Shown here piece by piece: positions 22,645-33,239 of a stretch of DNA of 64,000 bases. The first letter of the stretch is position 1; every line of letters starts with the position of its first letter. The notes under the pieces are model-generated. The model had not been told where the DNA came from, ran no database searches, and saw nothing but the letters and a program-made list of their open reading frames with translations. A program made the translations under genes and the position numbers. The stretch comes from Vandiemenella viatica (lineage: Eukaryota > Arthropoda > Insecta > Orthoptera > Morabidae): the NCBI GenBank assembly GCA_031002005.1, contig JARYHS010008074.1:350882932-350946931 (forward strand), in the 5' to 3' direction.

Positions 22645-22653
22645 CCCCTCCTT
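22645..22653 (-). promoter_or_regulatory. Copia polypurine tract
   Basis: AAGGAGGGG on the minus strand, directly before the 3' LTR; primer site for plus-strand DNA synthesis. Confidence 0.85.
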
Positions 22654-22736
22654 ACATTTATATTGCAATCTATAGGTAACACAACAGGTTCATAAAACTT
22701 AATAGTTTCATATAGACAGCTTACTAATATACTACT

Positions 22737-23324
22737 CTAATTTTTAATGTTTAAGGATTCTCTGAATTTAATAAATTTGACACTTCCCAAAGCTTTAGTT
22801 AATACATCTGCAATATTATTTTCAGACCCTATTTTAATAACATCAATAAACTTTTCTTTGACATTTTCATGAATATAATGGTATTGAACCTCAATGTGTT
22901 TAGAGTTCTTAGTAAAATTTCCATATTTAGCTATTGCTACAGCGCCTGAATTATCTTCATACATTTTTACTGGTTTACACATTTTAATAAATACATCATT
23001 AATTAGGCTTCTTAGAAAATTGATTTCAGTTACTGCTTCTGACAGGGCAATGTATTCTGCAAAGGTAGAAGATTTTGTCACACAGTTTTGTTTTTTTGAT
23101 TTCCACAAGATAACATTTCCATACAATCTAATTACATATCCGGTAGTAGATTTTCGGTCTAACACATCTCCTGCCCAATCAGAATCCACATAGCAATCCA
23201 ATATATCAGCATCATAGTTTTTATAATATTTTAGTTTTAATGTCTTAGTCAAAAACAAATATTTCAACACCCTAAGAGCATACTTAAAATGTGTCTCATT
23301 ACAACAGTTTTGAAAACGACTTAA
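22737..23324 (-). pseudogene. Copia pol, RNase H part
   Basis: The RNase H domain is intact in its own frame. YVDSDWAGDVLDRKSTTGY carries the first catalytic aspartates, AEYIALSEAVTEI the catalytic glutamate, MYEDNSGAVAIAK the third acidic residue, and NIADVLTKAL closes the domain. It is cut off from the reverse transcriptase by the TAA at 23325-23327 and by the 17-bp duplication further upstream, so it could be made only as part of a broken polyprotein. RNase H removes the RNA template during reverse transcription. Confidence 0.92.
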
Positions 23325-23440
23325 TTAGTTTACAGAGAATGATATATCTGGTCTAGTACCATAACTAACATACAACAATGCTCCTATTAAATTTCTATAC
23401 TTGATATCTTCATTTAATTCACATTTTTCTAATTTCAAAT

Positions 23441-26350
23441 TTATTTCCATAGGTGTTTTGTATAATTTAGCATTTTCAATATTATAGCATTTTCAATATT
23501 ATAGCATTTTGCTAAAGATTCAATGTAACGTTCCTGACTCAGAGTCAAAATGTTATTTTGTTCATAGTTATACTCAATGTCTATACCAATGCAATTTTTT
23601 ACTCTACCTAAATTTTTCATTTTGAATTTATCTGATAGCTTGTTTTTAATATTGTTAATAACATTTTGGTCTCTGCAGCAAATCAACAAATCATCAACAA
23701 ATAACAAAATATAAACAGTTACATCTTCTACTTTTTTGAAATATAAACAGTAATCATATTTGCATCGTTCAAACTCTAGTTCAGTCAAAAAAATGTTGAA
23801 ACATTCATACCATGCACGTGGGCTCTCTTTTAGGCCATACAAAGATTTGTTTAGCTTATAAACTTTATCAGAGCCATCTTCATAACCTGTTGGCTGCTTT
23901 ACATAAACTTCTGACAAAACTTTACTATTTAGAAATGCAGTCTCTACATCCATTTGATGGATTTCCATAGAATTTTGACAACAATAAGACAATAAAAGCT
24001 TTAAGGTTGGCATTTTTGCTACAGGAGAATAAGTATCATCTACACAGTCAGTTTGTTGAAAACCTCTAACTACTAATCGGGCTTTATACTCACTTTCACT
24101 CTTCTTTTTGTATACCCATTTCACATCAATCACCTTTTTGTCCTTGGTTGGCTTGTCAACGAGTGTCCATGTATTGTTTTTCACTAGGCTGTTCATCTCA
24201 TGGTCCATGGCTGCCTTCCATTCATTTGCATCATCGCAGTTCACTGCCTCCTGAAAGTTTTCTGGTGTCATAGCATCACAGTAGTTTACACTGATACAAT
24301 AATAGCCAAACTCATCAGCAAATCGCGTTGGAGGTTTAACTTGTCTTTTTGATTTCTTTCTGTCCATGTCTTCATCAATTTCTACATCATTGTTACTGTT
24401 TGGTGTATCTGTATCATTTCCTCCCACACATTCTGGATTATCCTTTTCAATTTCTTTTCCTTCTTCCAAATTTTCATCTCTCTCATCTTGAAATCCACAC
24501 AATGTCACGTCTTCTTCTACAATATCACAATGTCTGGCTACTATTACTTTGTTGTTAATTAATACTCTATATCCAGTGTCTGTATAGCCAAGTAAAATTC
24601 CAGTTTCTGCTTTCTTGTCCCATTTAGATTTTCTTCTCTCTTCTGGTATTCGTACAAAGACTCTACTGCCATACATTTTCAGATACTTCATTGTAGGCTT
24701 CCTTTTGAAAAATATTTCATACGGACTTTTCTTTTCAATGGTATTGGTCAAGGTTCTATTTTTGAGGTAGGCAGCTGTTTTAATTATTTCTGGCCAATAT
24801 TTTCTTCCAACTTTAGCTTCTGATAAGAGACATCTTGCCATATCCATTAGAGACCGGTTATACCTCTCTGCAGTTCCATTTAATTCGTGAACATATGCTG
24901 GACAAGGTTTTATAACGATTCCTTTCTCTCTTGCAAACTGAAAAACTCTTGAATTTATATATTCGGTACCATTGTCACAACGTAATTCTTTTATTGTCTT
25001 ATCAGTGAGGTTTTGTACTTCATTAACATATTGCACTAAGCAATCATATACTTCATCTTTTGTCCTGATACAATAGACTTTAACCAGTTTGCTGTAGTCA
25101 TCTATAAAACTAACAAAGTATTTTTCACCATGGTCTCCTACTGTTTGATGAGGACCATTCAAATCTGTATGAACTATTTGTAGTATATCATCTGCTTTTC
25201 TTCTGTTATTATGAAAAGGTAAGTTATGCATTTTATTTTCTATACATGTCACACACCTAAAATATTCTTGTTCAGTCTCTTTAGGCAATCCTTCCAATGT
25301 TTCATTCTTGCACATCATTTCTAAATTATTGAAGTTTACATGTCCCAGCGTACGGTGTAATTTCTCTTTCACAGTCATTTTACTTTTACTTAAATTTGCT
25401 TCCAAGGTATTTTCATTCACATAGCTTCTCATCTTATATAATCTTTCATCTTTAATTGCAACCCCTATCACCTTTCTATATGGGTTATATATTTTTGCCA
25501 ATCTCCCCTTTGACACAATTGAGTTTTTGTCTGTAATTCTTGAGTAACTTAATAAGTTTGCTTTCATTTCTTTAACATAGAACACATTTTTCAACATCAC
25601 TTCTGATTTTTTTCCATAAACCATAAAATTTACCTTTATATTTCCAATCTTTTCAGCTTGTAGTATTCTACCATCACCAATTTTGACTTTTACAGGTTTC
25701 TTTAATGTCTCACAAGATTCAAAGTATTCATCCGTGTTAATAATATGGTCTGTACAGCCACTGTCAAGTAACCATTCTATTTCTCCTTTTTTTGTCTCAT
25801 TTTTTTCATTTGTTGTTGTATTATTTGCGATAGTTGTATGAAAACTATTCCCATATTGCTCATGATGATCATATCTGGGTCGCTCATTATTATAATGTCC
25901 TCGTCCATGAAAGTTTCTTGCATTATATGTACCTCGTCCTCTACTGACGGAATATCCACGTCCTCTACTTCCAAAATATCCGCGACCTCTATTCATAGAA
26001 TATCCACGACCTCGACCTCTTTGTATATATTCAGTATGAGAACGACATTCTTTTTGAAACTGACCTGGTTTAAAACAGTTTGTGTGTGACGCTGATGATG
26101 TCTTAGTTTCTGCTCGAAAAGCATTAGAGCTGTCACGTGATGTCTCATTTGATTCTTCTTCGGTCCTTTTCAATTTTATTTTACTTTTCAAATAATCTAC
26201 TGTTCTGTCCTTTTCAGGGAGCACGTCAATCAAGTCCCCAATATGACTATAATTCTGCGGCAAAGATTTCAGCATATAATTCAGTTTTTCTTGTTCTGAT
26301 ATTACCGCCCCGGCTTGTTTCAGTTCGTTTACACACTTTTCAAAGTCATC
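23441..26350 (-). pseudogene. Copia gag C-terminus, protease, integrase and reverse transcriptase
   Basis: This frame is open over 944 codons from 26275 and somewhat further upstream. By residue from that ATG: a zinc-knuckle remnant at 64-77 in which first Cys and the His are replaced (pattern H..C....Q....C); an RGRG-rich stretch at 85-127; protease DSG at 171-173; integrase zinc-binding H307, H312, C341, C344 and catalytic D371, D434, E470; reverse transcriptase with FVDDL, DD at 861-862. It ends early because of the 17-bp duplication (23470-23503). The 4-bp insertion near 26355 cuts it off from the gag start. Confidence 0.95.
23470..23503. repeat. 17-bp tandem duplication that breaks Copia pol
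   Basis: GCATTTTCAATATTATA occurs twice in a row (23470-23486, 23487-23503). Seventeen is not a multiple of three, so the reverse-transcriptase frame is lost. Confidence 0.95.
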
Positions 26351-26711
26351 GAAAGAACAAAGACACTTCTGCGTAGTTTTTCAATTTGACATTTTCGAGG
26401 TTATGTCGGCATACAATTTGCAAAGCCGTCGACTTTTTCAGATACATTTCATCAAACTTTTGAATGATTTCGTAGGCCGTCTCTAATTCACTTATGTATT
26501 CCAATTGTCTGTTCGTTATTGCGCTGTAAATATAGTTGGTAGCTTGAATATCACGATCGTCCCATGTGGCATCGTCGGCAGATGTTTTAGGTCGCATTAC
26601 TACATCTTTACACTTTTTGAATTGTAGGAACTTGAGAATACGTATTTTCCAATTGCTATAGTCTGAACCATCGAAAATTGGAATGTTAATATCACTATTT
26701 TTCGTCGCCAT
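26346..26711 (-). pseudogene. Copia gag, N-terminal part
   Basis: The likely start is the ATG at 26711 (MATKNSDINIPIF); the frame is open further up to 26792, into the primer-binding site, so an earlier start is possible but unlikely. FDGSDYSNWKIRILKFL and YEIIQKFDEMYLKKS are usual Copia gag motifs. The frame ends early at 26346 because of a 4-bp insertion at about 26351-26358. Gag forms the intracellular particle in which reverse transcription occurs. Confidence 0.92.
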
Positions 26712-26793
26712 TTTCACGTAGATGATCTTTTTATATTTTTCTTGTTTGCACACAAAAATCCTTGTTTTCACTTTAGTCCTTTTAACAACCACG

Positions 26794-26804
26794 CTCTGCT
26801 ACCA
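26794..26804 (-). promoter_or_regulatory. Copia primer-binding site
   Basis: TGGTAGCAGAG on the minus strand, directly after the 5' LTR. It is complementary to the CTCTGCTACCA 3' end of animal initiator methionine tRNA as I recall it. Confidence 0.88.
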
Positions 26805-27001
26805 TTTTAATATTAAGAATAATACTTGTTTTTACATTTAGTTACCACTTTTATTAAAGAAATTAAATCAACTTTTGCTTTCACATCTTTTGTCTTCTTG
26901 CAGTCAACCATAGTATAATACAGCATAGAGTATACAAACGAATGAATGCATAGATAATATATTCCTACAGAGTTGCCAATATAAATGTATAATTACCAAC
27001 A
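26805..27001 (-). repeat. Copia 5' LTR
   Basis: 197 bp, same as the 3' LTR except at 26981. It should hold the element's promoter. Confidence 0.96.
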
Positions 27002-27006
27002 GATAG
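27002..27006 (+). repeat. Copia target-site duplication, right
   Basis: GATAG, repeated at 22443-22447. Confidence 0.93.
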
Positions 27007-27686
27007 TAATGAAATGCAGGTGAAATTCAAGTGAATAAGGAAGCAATATAAGCAGCACAGCCTGGAAGTGAATAAACTGAAACAATCTAACATGAGAGAA
27101 AAATTTACAGAAATAGTAGACTTAGGTCTAAGAAGTAACACTGAAAGGAGACAACCGAGGAATAATAAATACATTACAGAGAGAAATAATGAAAGCTGGT
27201 AAAGAAACATTAGGCTTTAGAGAACAAGATACCTGGAAACCTTGGATTACAGAAGAAATTTTGGAGCTGATAGATCAGAGGAGAAGGCACAAAAATCCTC
27301 AGGATGAGAGCAATACAGGCAATTTAGAAATCAAATAAACAGGAAATGCAAAAAAAAAAAAAAAATAATAAAAAAAAATTGCTACAAGAAAAGTATGAAA
27401 ATGTAGTTAAGGAAATGGTCCTAGGTAAAGTAGATGTTGCATATAGGAAGATCAAACAGAATTTTGGAGAAATGAAGAAAAGAGGTGCAAACATTAAAGC
27501 TGCAGATGGGAAACTTTTTTTTTTTAGCTCAAACGATAGAGCTAACCGATGGAAGGAATACATTGAGAAACCGTATGATGGAGACAACTTGAACAATAGC
27601 GTAATGGAAAAGAAAGGCGATGTCGACATTGATGACTTAGGAGATCCTGTTTCAAGGACAGAATTTGATAGAGATCTGAATGACTT
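27007..27686 (+). pseudogene. RTE-like LINE, part 2 (linker region)
   Basis: Continuing from the Copia site, the plus strand shows broken frames leading to KPWITEEILELIDQRRRHK (27240) and then an open stretch at 27346-27700 with KYENVVKEMVLGKVDVAYRK, AADGKLFF and RWKEYIEKPYDGDN. This is the usual linker between endonuclease and reverse transcriptase of RTE-type LINEs. The frame runs to EFDRDLNDF and is cut by the insertion at 27687. Confidence 0.85.
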
Positions 27687-29323
27687 TGTAAGGGACAAGC
27701 GCTATAGAGGGTTTAGGATATGTGCTATCACCTTAACTCCATCAGTGTCTTGTAGATAATAAAACTGCTACACCGTATAGTAACTACTGGATAATCAACT
27801 GTAAAAACTTAAAACAGCCACCACTGGCCTTGATATAAACTTCAAGCAAGAAAAGGTTAGGTAGAAGTAATGCATTAAAATCACTGGTATAGTTTCAAAG
27901 TCAAAACTCGCTACATTAATTAAATAGTTTACACACTTATTACAGCTGATGGCAATTGGACATTTCTTTACCAAAAATAATTGCAGATTATGAAATGCAA
28001 ATAAAAATTTCAAAGTCACATATTAGATACTGATGCAGAACCACTCCATAAAAAACTCAAGATGCCCACCATCAAGCATGGCTATCCCACGGCCAGCTTC
28101 CCCTGCTTCTGCCTAGGTGCCTCTGTACAAAGTGCCACAACGTTACACTTCAAGAGATCACCAGCGACTGACTGCCCGAAACCTACGCCAATCTTAGTTA
28201 TAGATTCAGCATCCCTCCACTAGAGTAACCTTCTGCTATGCAAACTATGCAAAATAGTTCTCCAATCTTGAAAAATACAAACTGTAGAGTTCTGAAACTC
28301 TATGAGTAGGTAGAATTCGGCATTTTAAGTCCATAAGAAATCTTCTGTAAAATTAGTGGATTCGCCGTAAAGTGTAACTTTGGGTTCTTATCCCCAGTAC
28401 GATGCAGAAGCTAATAACTCTGTTTATTTAAGTGGTAGAAGGTTCAAAAAAATTTATTGAGCTTCTAATTAAATTATCTTTTTATTTAACACCAGATATG
28501 TGTAAAAAGCATTTAAAACACATGATTTGGTGACGTCACACCTAACTTCCATTAGTGCAAATATTATTCTTTGAGCTTTAAAACCTATTTCACATGATTC
28601 TAAGGCATCTCAACTGCCCACAGAGCTTTCAATTTCCTCTCTAGCTGCCTTAATTGCTCTGTAATTAATTTCTGAAAATATTCACTTCCTGGTTTAACGC
28701 CGCAATGAGCAAAAAACACTTATTTTTCCTGATTATTATTAAAGTACTGCCTATTACTCAAAAAGGCTTATGGACTCAGCTTCAGAGGTTGTTATTACGT
28801 ATTATAAAAGTATTTTCTTTTATTGACTTTACTTGGCGGGCTCATAATCTTTAAAAGCGTGGAGACAGCTGATTTTAAATACTGCATTAAACCTGTGGTT
28901 TCATTAAGTTTAGAGTGCAAGTTTACGTGATAAATTATCTTACTGGTGTTTTATGCTTTAAGTGGCTTTAAACTCTCTATTACTGTTTCTTTATGACAAA
29001 ATTTATTTACTAATGCCTGATTATTATTATGAAGAACTTTTAAAGTGGTGAAAAGTATTGTGACACTGTGAAATTACTACGTTACAAGGTATTGCATATT
29101 GCAAAATGGATTATACACTATTACGGCTGTTAAGGTATGTTTAGAGCTTGATTTTTACTCTTTAAGGATGGTTTACAGTCTGTATTAACTGTTTAGTTGA
29201 CTTTGCGACTTTAATTTCCTGCATATATGGCTCTATACTGTGGTATCGGTTCCTCCACTATGCCCGTTCTTCTGTAACCAAAGTGTTTAATTAGAATTTC
29301 CCAAAATTCTAAGGTAGCTTACA
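27687..29323. mobile_element. Probable solo LTR (1637 bp) inside the RTE-like LINE
   Basis: The LINE coding sequence stops at 27686 and resumes at 29328 with no loss. The intervening 1637 bp starts TGTAAG and ends CTTACA, which are inverted hexamers with TG..CA ends, and it is flanked by ACTT on both sides (27683-27686, 29324-29327). Those are the marks of an LTR with a 4-bp target duplication. It has no protein frame of note, no second LTR and no internal region, so a solo LTR is the simplest reading. Its family is unknown to me. Confidence 0.6.
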
Positions 29324-29327
29324 ACTT

Positions 29328-30140
29328 TAAAGTAAGTAAGGCAGCTGGAATTGATGAGATCCCTGTAGAACTTCTTAAATCCCTGGGAGAAGAAGGAATC
29401 AATCAAACTTAGGAAAAACTGCTGTATAAGGGAAGCAATTCTGGCTTTAAGATTAATACTTGAAGGCCAGATCAAGAAAAACAAAGATACATTTATGGCA
29501 TTTGTTGCTTTAGAAATAGCCTTTGATAATGTTAGTTGGGACAAAATGTTCAAAATTTTAAAGCAGGAGGGTCTAAAATATCAAGATAGAAGAATACTTT
29601 ATAAACTATATAAGGATCAACCAAGTGGCTATAATAAAAGTAGAGAATCATGAGAGACATGTATCAGTTAAAAAGGGTGTGAGGCAAGGTTGTAGTCTGT
29701 CCCCGTTAATATTCAACTGGTATGTAGAAGAAGCAATAAGTAAGTTAAATTTCCATGTAGCATAAGGGTTCCGGGAGAAAAAAATCAGTATGCTACGATT
29801 TGCTGATGACATTGTCTTGTTAGCAGAAAGGGCTGAGGATATTGAGAAGTTACTGAATGATATGAACAAAATACTGAAGGAAGATTTTGGACTGAATATA
29901 AACCAAAGCAAGGAAAAAGTTATGACATGTTGCAGAAATGATACCAATCACAGCAGATCAGATATAAAAATAGGATTGGATATAAAAGCATAAGTAAGTG
30001 AATACTGCTACTTGGGAAGCAAAATTGCAATTGAGGGCAGAAGCAGGAATGATTTTAAAAGCAGAATAGCATTAGCAAAAAGAGTCTTCATGATAAAGAC
30101 AAATCGTTTAGTTTCAAATATTGCAGGAAACATGTACTGT
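29328..30140 (+). pseudogene. RTE-like LINE, part 3 (reverse transcriptase)
   Basis: The plus strand resumes with KAAGIDEIPVELLKSLGEEG (first reverse-transcriptase block), then FEIAFDNVSWDKMFKIL near 29520, KKGVRQGCSLSPLIFNWYVE near 29680, and the catalytic block LRFADDIVLLAERAEDIEKL at 29790-29860. NQSKEKVMTC and EYCYLGSKIA follow, ending near 30130 with IALAKRVFMIK. Stops near 29410, 29455, 29765 and 29990 and some shifts make it dead. Parts 1 to 3 are one element split by Copia and the solo LTR. Confidence 0.9.
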
Positions 30141-30687
30141 TAATCTGTTGTTGTTTATTTTAGGCATCTTTCTTTGAGAAAAAGATTGATTTCCACAACC
30201 ATATGACATGTAGGGAAGAAATATCACATATTAATGTTTTTAATTAACTTTGTACAGCATTCAGCAACAATTGCAAAAACTGTCATACCAGAGAAAAGTT
30301 TTGTAACTGCCAAAGGTGTTAACATCTCAACTACCATGCATCATAATTATCTTTCTAGAAATGTATTTAATTATATCCTCTGTCCCTTGGTGCTAGCTAT
30401 TTCTGCAGATTTTAATTCAGATCATTAGTTCAAAAAATTTGAAAACACCAGCAAAATTGCTGCAATAGTTTTTGCATAGTTCCCATTCAAATAATGAGAC
30501 ACTTGCAGCTTGCTAACATATGTATAATAGTATAGATAGATTCGGGCAGGAAGCATGGTAAGTGCGTCCCACCACTGGAGTGGCTGAGAAAGGTTGTAAG
30601 GGGCTGTATTATAAGGAGTCGGGGTGCAAAGTTTGATCAGAGAACCTAGAGGGTCAGTAAGTAAGATGGAAGAAGGTGGGAGATTAA
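30141..30687. other. Intron stretch with no recognised element
   Basis: Between the RTE-like LINE and the Helitron. Nothing recognised. Confidence 0.45.
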
Positions 30688-30719
30688 TCTTATATATATA
30701 TATATAAATAGACGTGTTT

Positions 30720-31790
30720 TTTCCTATATTTCACTTTTCAGCCACCACTACCTAGCACAGATCACTGATGTTTGTGGGTGGAAGTAGCATGGAGTTTCCT
30801 GTCGTGCACAACGTTGGCCGAATGCCGATAGCTGTGGGGATGTGGGAGATGTAATGATTAAAGTTGGTCAGTGCAGGGCGTTTTCATATTTCGACCAAAA
30901 ATTCGTATCTCCATATACTTCTCTTTCCTCCCACAACTACATAACATAGTCTTTTGGTGTTTATGTGTGGTAGTAGAATCGTCTTTCCTGTCGTGCACTA
31001 TGGTTGTTAGATGTCGGTAGCTATGGAGATGTGGGAGATATGGGGGTTGAAAGTGGTCGACCTGTGGCAGTTTCATACTTCTGCCAAAGACAAAAATGTC
31101 ATGGTGTATCACTTTTCAGCGAAAACTATAGATCACAGATAACTGGCGTTTGTGTGTAGTAGTAGCACAGAGTCACCTTTCGATCACAACAGCGGCCGAA
31201 TTTCAGAAACTGTGGTACTGTGGTAGATATGGTGGTTGTAAGTGGCCGACCAAGGATATTTTCGTATTTCGACGAAAGGCATGTGTCTCCGCAGATTTCA
31301 CTTTTCTACCACGACTACATAGCATAGAGCATTGGTGTTTATGTGTGGTAGCAGAATCGTGTCTGTTGTCGTGCACAATGGTTGTTAGATGTCTGTAGCT
31401 ATGGGTGTGTGGAAGATATGGGGGATGAAAATGGTCGACCTGCGGCAATTTCATATTTCTGCCGAAGACGCATGTGTCACGGTGTATCACTTTTAAGTGA
31501 AAACTATCAATCACAGATCACTGGCGTTTTTGTGTGGTAGTAACACAGTCTTCCATCGATCACAACGTTGGCCGAAATTCGGTAACTGTGGGAGTGTGTG
31601 AGATATGGTGTTTGAAATTGGTAGATCATGAATATTTTCGTGTTTCATCCAAAAACTTGTGTGTATCCGTAAATTTTACCTTGCTGCCGGAACTACATAG
31701 CGCAGAAGACTGGTACTTGTGTGTGGTAATAGTATCGAGTCTCCCATCGTGCACTAGGGTGGTTAGATGTCTATAGCTGTCAATATGAAT
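30720..31790. repeat. Six 189-bp tandem repeats arranged as three 378-bp dimers
   Basis: The motif TGTGTGG (or a one-base variant) recurs at about 30774, 30964, 31153, 31342, 31531 and 31720, a spacing of 189 or 190 bp. Odd and even units differ: even units share AGAATCGTC..GTCGTGCAC..GGTTGTTAGATGTC and TTGAAAGTGGTCGACCTGNGGC, while odd units share CACAG..CGATCACAAC..GGCCGAA. The true period is therefore 378 bp. Because 189 and 378 are multiples of three, the minus strand stays open over 84 to 103 codons with repeated peptides such as LPQVDHFQPPYLP and SYRHLTTIVHD. I regard these frames as by-products. Confidence 0.88.
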
Positions 31791-31800
31791 TCTTTACAAT

Positions 31801-31828
31801 CACGAATGAAGTCGTGGGTACCAGCTAG
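31801..31828 (+). terminator. Helitron 3' hairpin and CTAG end
   Basis: Five-base-pair stem CACGA/TCGTG with a six-base loop, then GGTACCAGCTAG at the end of the element. Confidence 0.7.
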
Positions 31829-33022
31829 TTATAAATAAAAGTTAATGGTGTGGGTTGGGAAAGATAGAATAAAAAGTAGGGAAAGGAACAGAATGGCAAA
31901 ATCTACAGTAGAATGTGCGGGTGCCTCTCTCCAAACATACCTTGGTGATAATCCGAAAATTCTATTGCTCACTGCCAGTTTTTTTCCTCAAGTCTATTGA
32001 TGATCGGTTCATGTGGTTTGTTATAACAAAAAATATTTAAGATAGTAGAATATTAATAAAAGAACTAGATTAATAATTATTTGAGAAGTATTACATGTAT
32101 CATGATTTGTCATATAGATGGTAATGTTTCTGCTGAATTTCTCCCGATTTTCTGTTCAATTTTCCAGGATCTTAACCGGACTTTTATTTCTTAACTTGAT
32201 TTGTGTGAGGTAAGAATAGAATGAACATTTAAACTTTCATAAAAGCCTTTTTGATACATCTGGAATTAAATGTGTTAGGTTCACTTAATTATGAGTCAAG
32301 ACTTTTAGTACCTTTCCATTTATAATGTTATTGATCCATCTTCAACAAAACTTCTTTTCCAAAGTTTTTACAAAGGGCAAGTTAATTAGCAAATTTCTTG
32401 ATTAAAACAGGCAGTTACAAACTGGGTAGGTTGCAATAACTACATGATGTAAAAATAACTATCCACAGCTTAGAAACAAAAGTTGTAACAGCTTAAAAGC
32501 AACAGTATTTATCAAAAATGTTCTGGAACAGTTATGTGGCTTTACAACTTTGTATAACTTTGAAACTTAACCAATTCAAGAATTTTAATACCTTACACAA
32601 CACTCTGTTAATTAAAAATACTTAATCAAACTATTCCAAACTCTCATAAAATAATTTAATATTTAATCATTTTTGGTACAGTTCTGAACAAAATAAACTA
32701 TTTACATAATTCAAAATAAAGAGAAATACGATCTCGACACCGTTATCATCTTAAAAATATTGTTAATTTTTATTTACTCTTAATTTAGATAAACTACAAT
32801 GACTGTTCCACTAGAGAATACTTAACTAACAAAATTCTAAAAATCCTGTTGGCTAATAAATGAAAATGATATTGACAAATTGTAAATCAACACTACCTGA
32901 AAAAAGTCATAACTCATAATCCCTGTCAGTTTTTCACATCACAAAATTAGCAAAGGTCTCATCTTCTGTACAGTGATAAATGTTAATGTATGATATCACT
33001 TTAAAAAAAAATAATTACTCAC
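31829..33022. other. Intron stretch with no recognised element
   Basis: About 1.2 kb, very AT-rich, upstream of nothing recognisable and directly downstream of exon c on the transcribed strand. Confidence 0.45.
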
Positions 33023-33148
33023 CAGAAATGGTTCTGCAAGATGAAGAATGTTTTTATATTCTGTATACTGCTGCACTAAACTTTCTATTGGTGATTTGCT
33101 CAATGTTTTCTGCTCTTCTTGTGAAAGTTCAAACCCATCTTCCTCTTT
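33023..33148 (-). CDS. Smcr8: SMCR8-like gene, exon c (N-terminal longin/DENN region)
   Basis: This 126-bp exon follows acceptor GCTGTTAG and ends TTTCTG|GTGAGT, a strong donor, in phase 0 on both sides (42 codons). The peptide KEEDGFELSQEEQKTLSKSP continues IESLVQQYTEYKNILHLAEP. It fits the helical segment of vertebrate SMCR8 that begins KANDKGFYSSQAIEKANELA and ends IIEHQDLLKQI. Exon b ends directly before the point where this starts in the alignment. It is shorter than 60 codons and would be missed without the splice signals. Confidence 0.82.
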
Positions 33149-33186
33149 CTAACAGCACATGAAAGTAATATCAGGGAAACTTGGTT

Positions 33187-33204
33187 ATTATTATTATTAT
33201 TATC
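33187..33204. repeat. (ATT)n microsatellite
   Basis: Five to six ATT units beside exon c. Confidence 0.8.
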
Positions 33205-33239
33205 ATATGCCAAATACAAACAAAAAACATGTTAAACAG

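Larger units (their letters stand above)
22448..27001 (-). mobile_element. Complete Copia-type LTR retrotransposon, frame-broken
   Basis: This 4554-bp element has two 197-bp LTRs differing at one visible position, a primer-binding site, a polypurine tract and a 5-bp GATAG duplication. The domain order gag, protease, integrase, reverse transcriptase, RNase H is that of Ty1/Copia. It is inserted antisense in an RTE-like LINE. Three lesions stop a continuous polyprotein: a 4-bp insertion in gag near 26351-26358, a 17-bp tandem duplication at 23470-23503 behind the reverse transcriptase, and a TAA codon at 23325-23327. The near-identical LTRs imply recent insertion. Confidence 0.97.
30688..31828 (+). 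mobile_element. Non-autonomous Helitron with internal tandem repeats
   Basis: The element begins TCTTATATATATA after an A and ends CAGCTAG before a T, which is the A^T insertion rule of Helitrons. A hairpin CACGA-ATGAAG-TCGTG lies at 31801-31816, nine bases before the terminal CTAG, as expected for the Helitron terminator. There is no Rep/helicase gene, so it would depend on a helper. Almost the whole body is the tandem repeat listed separately. Confidence 0.75.
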
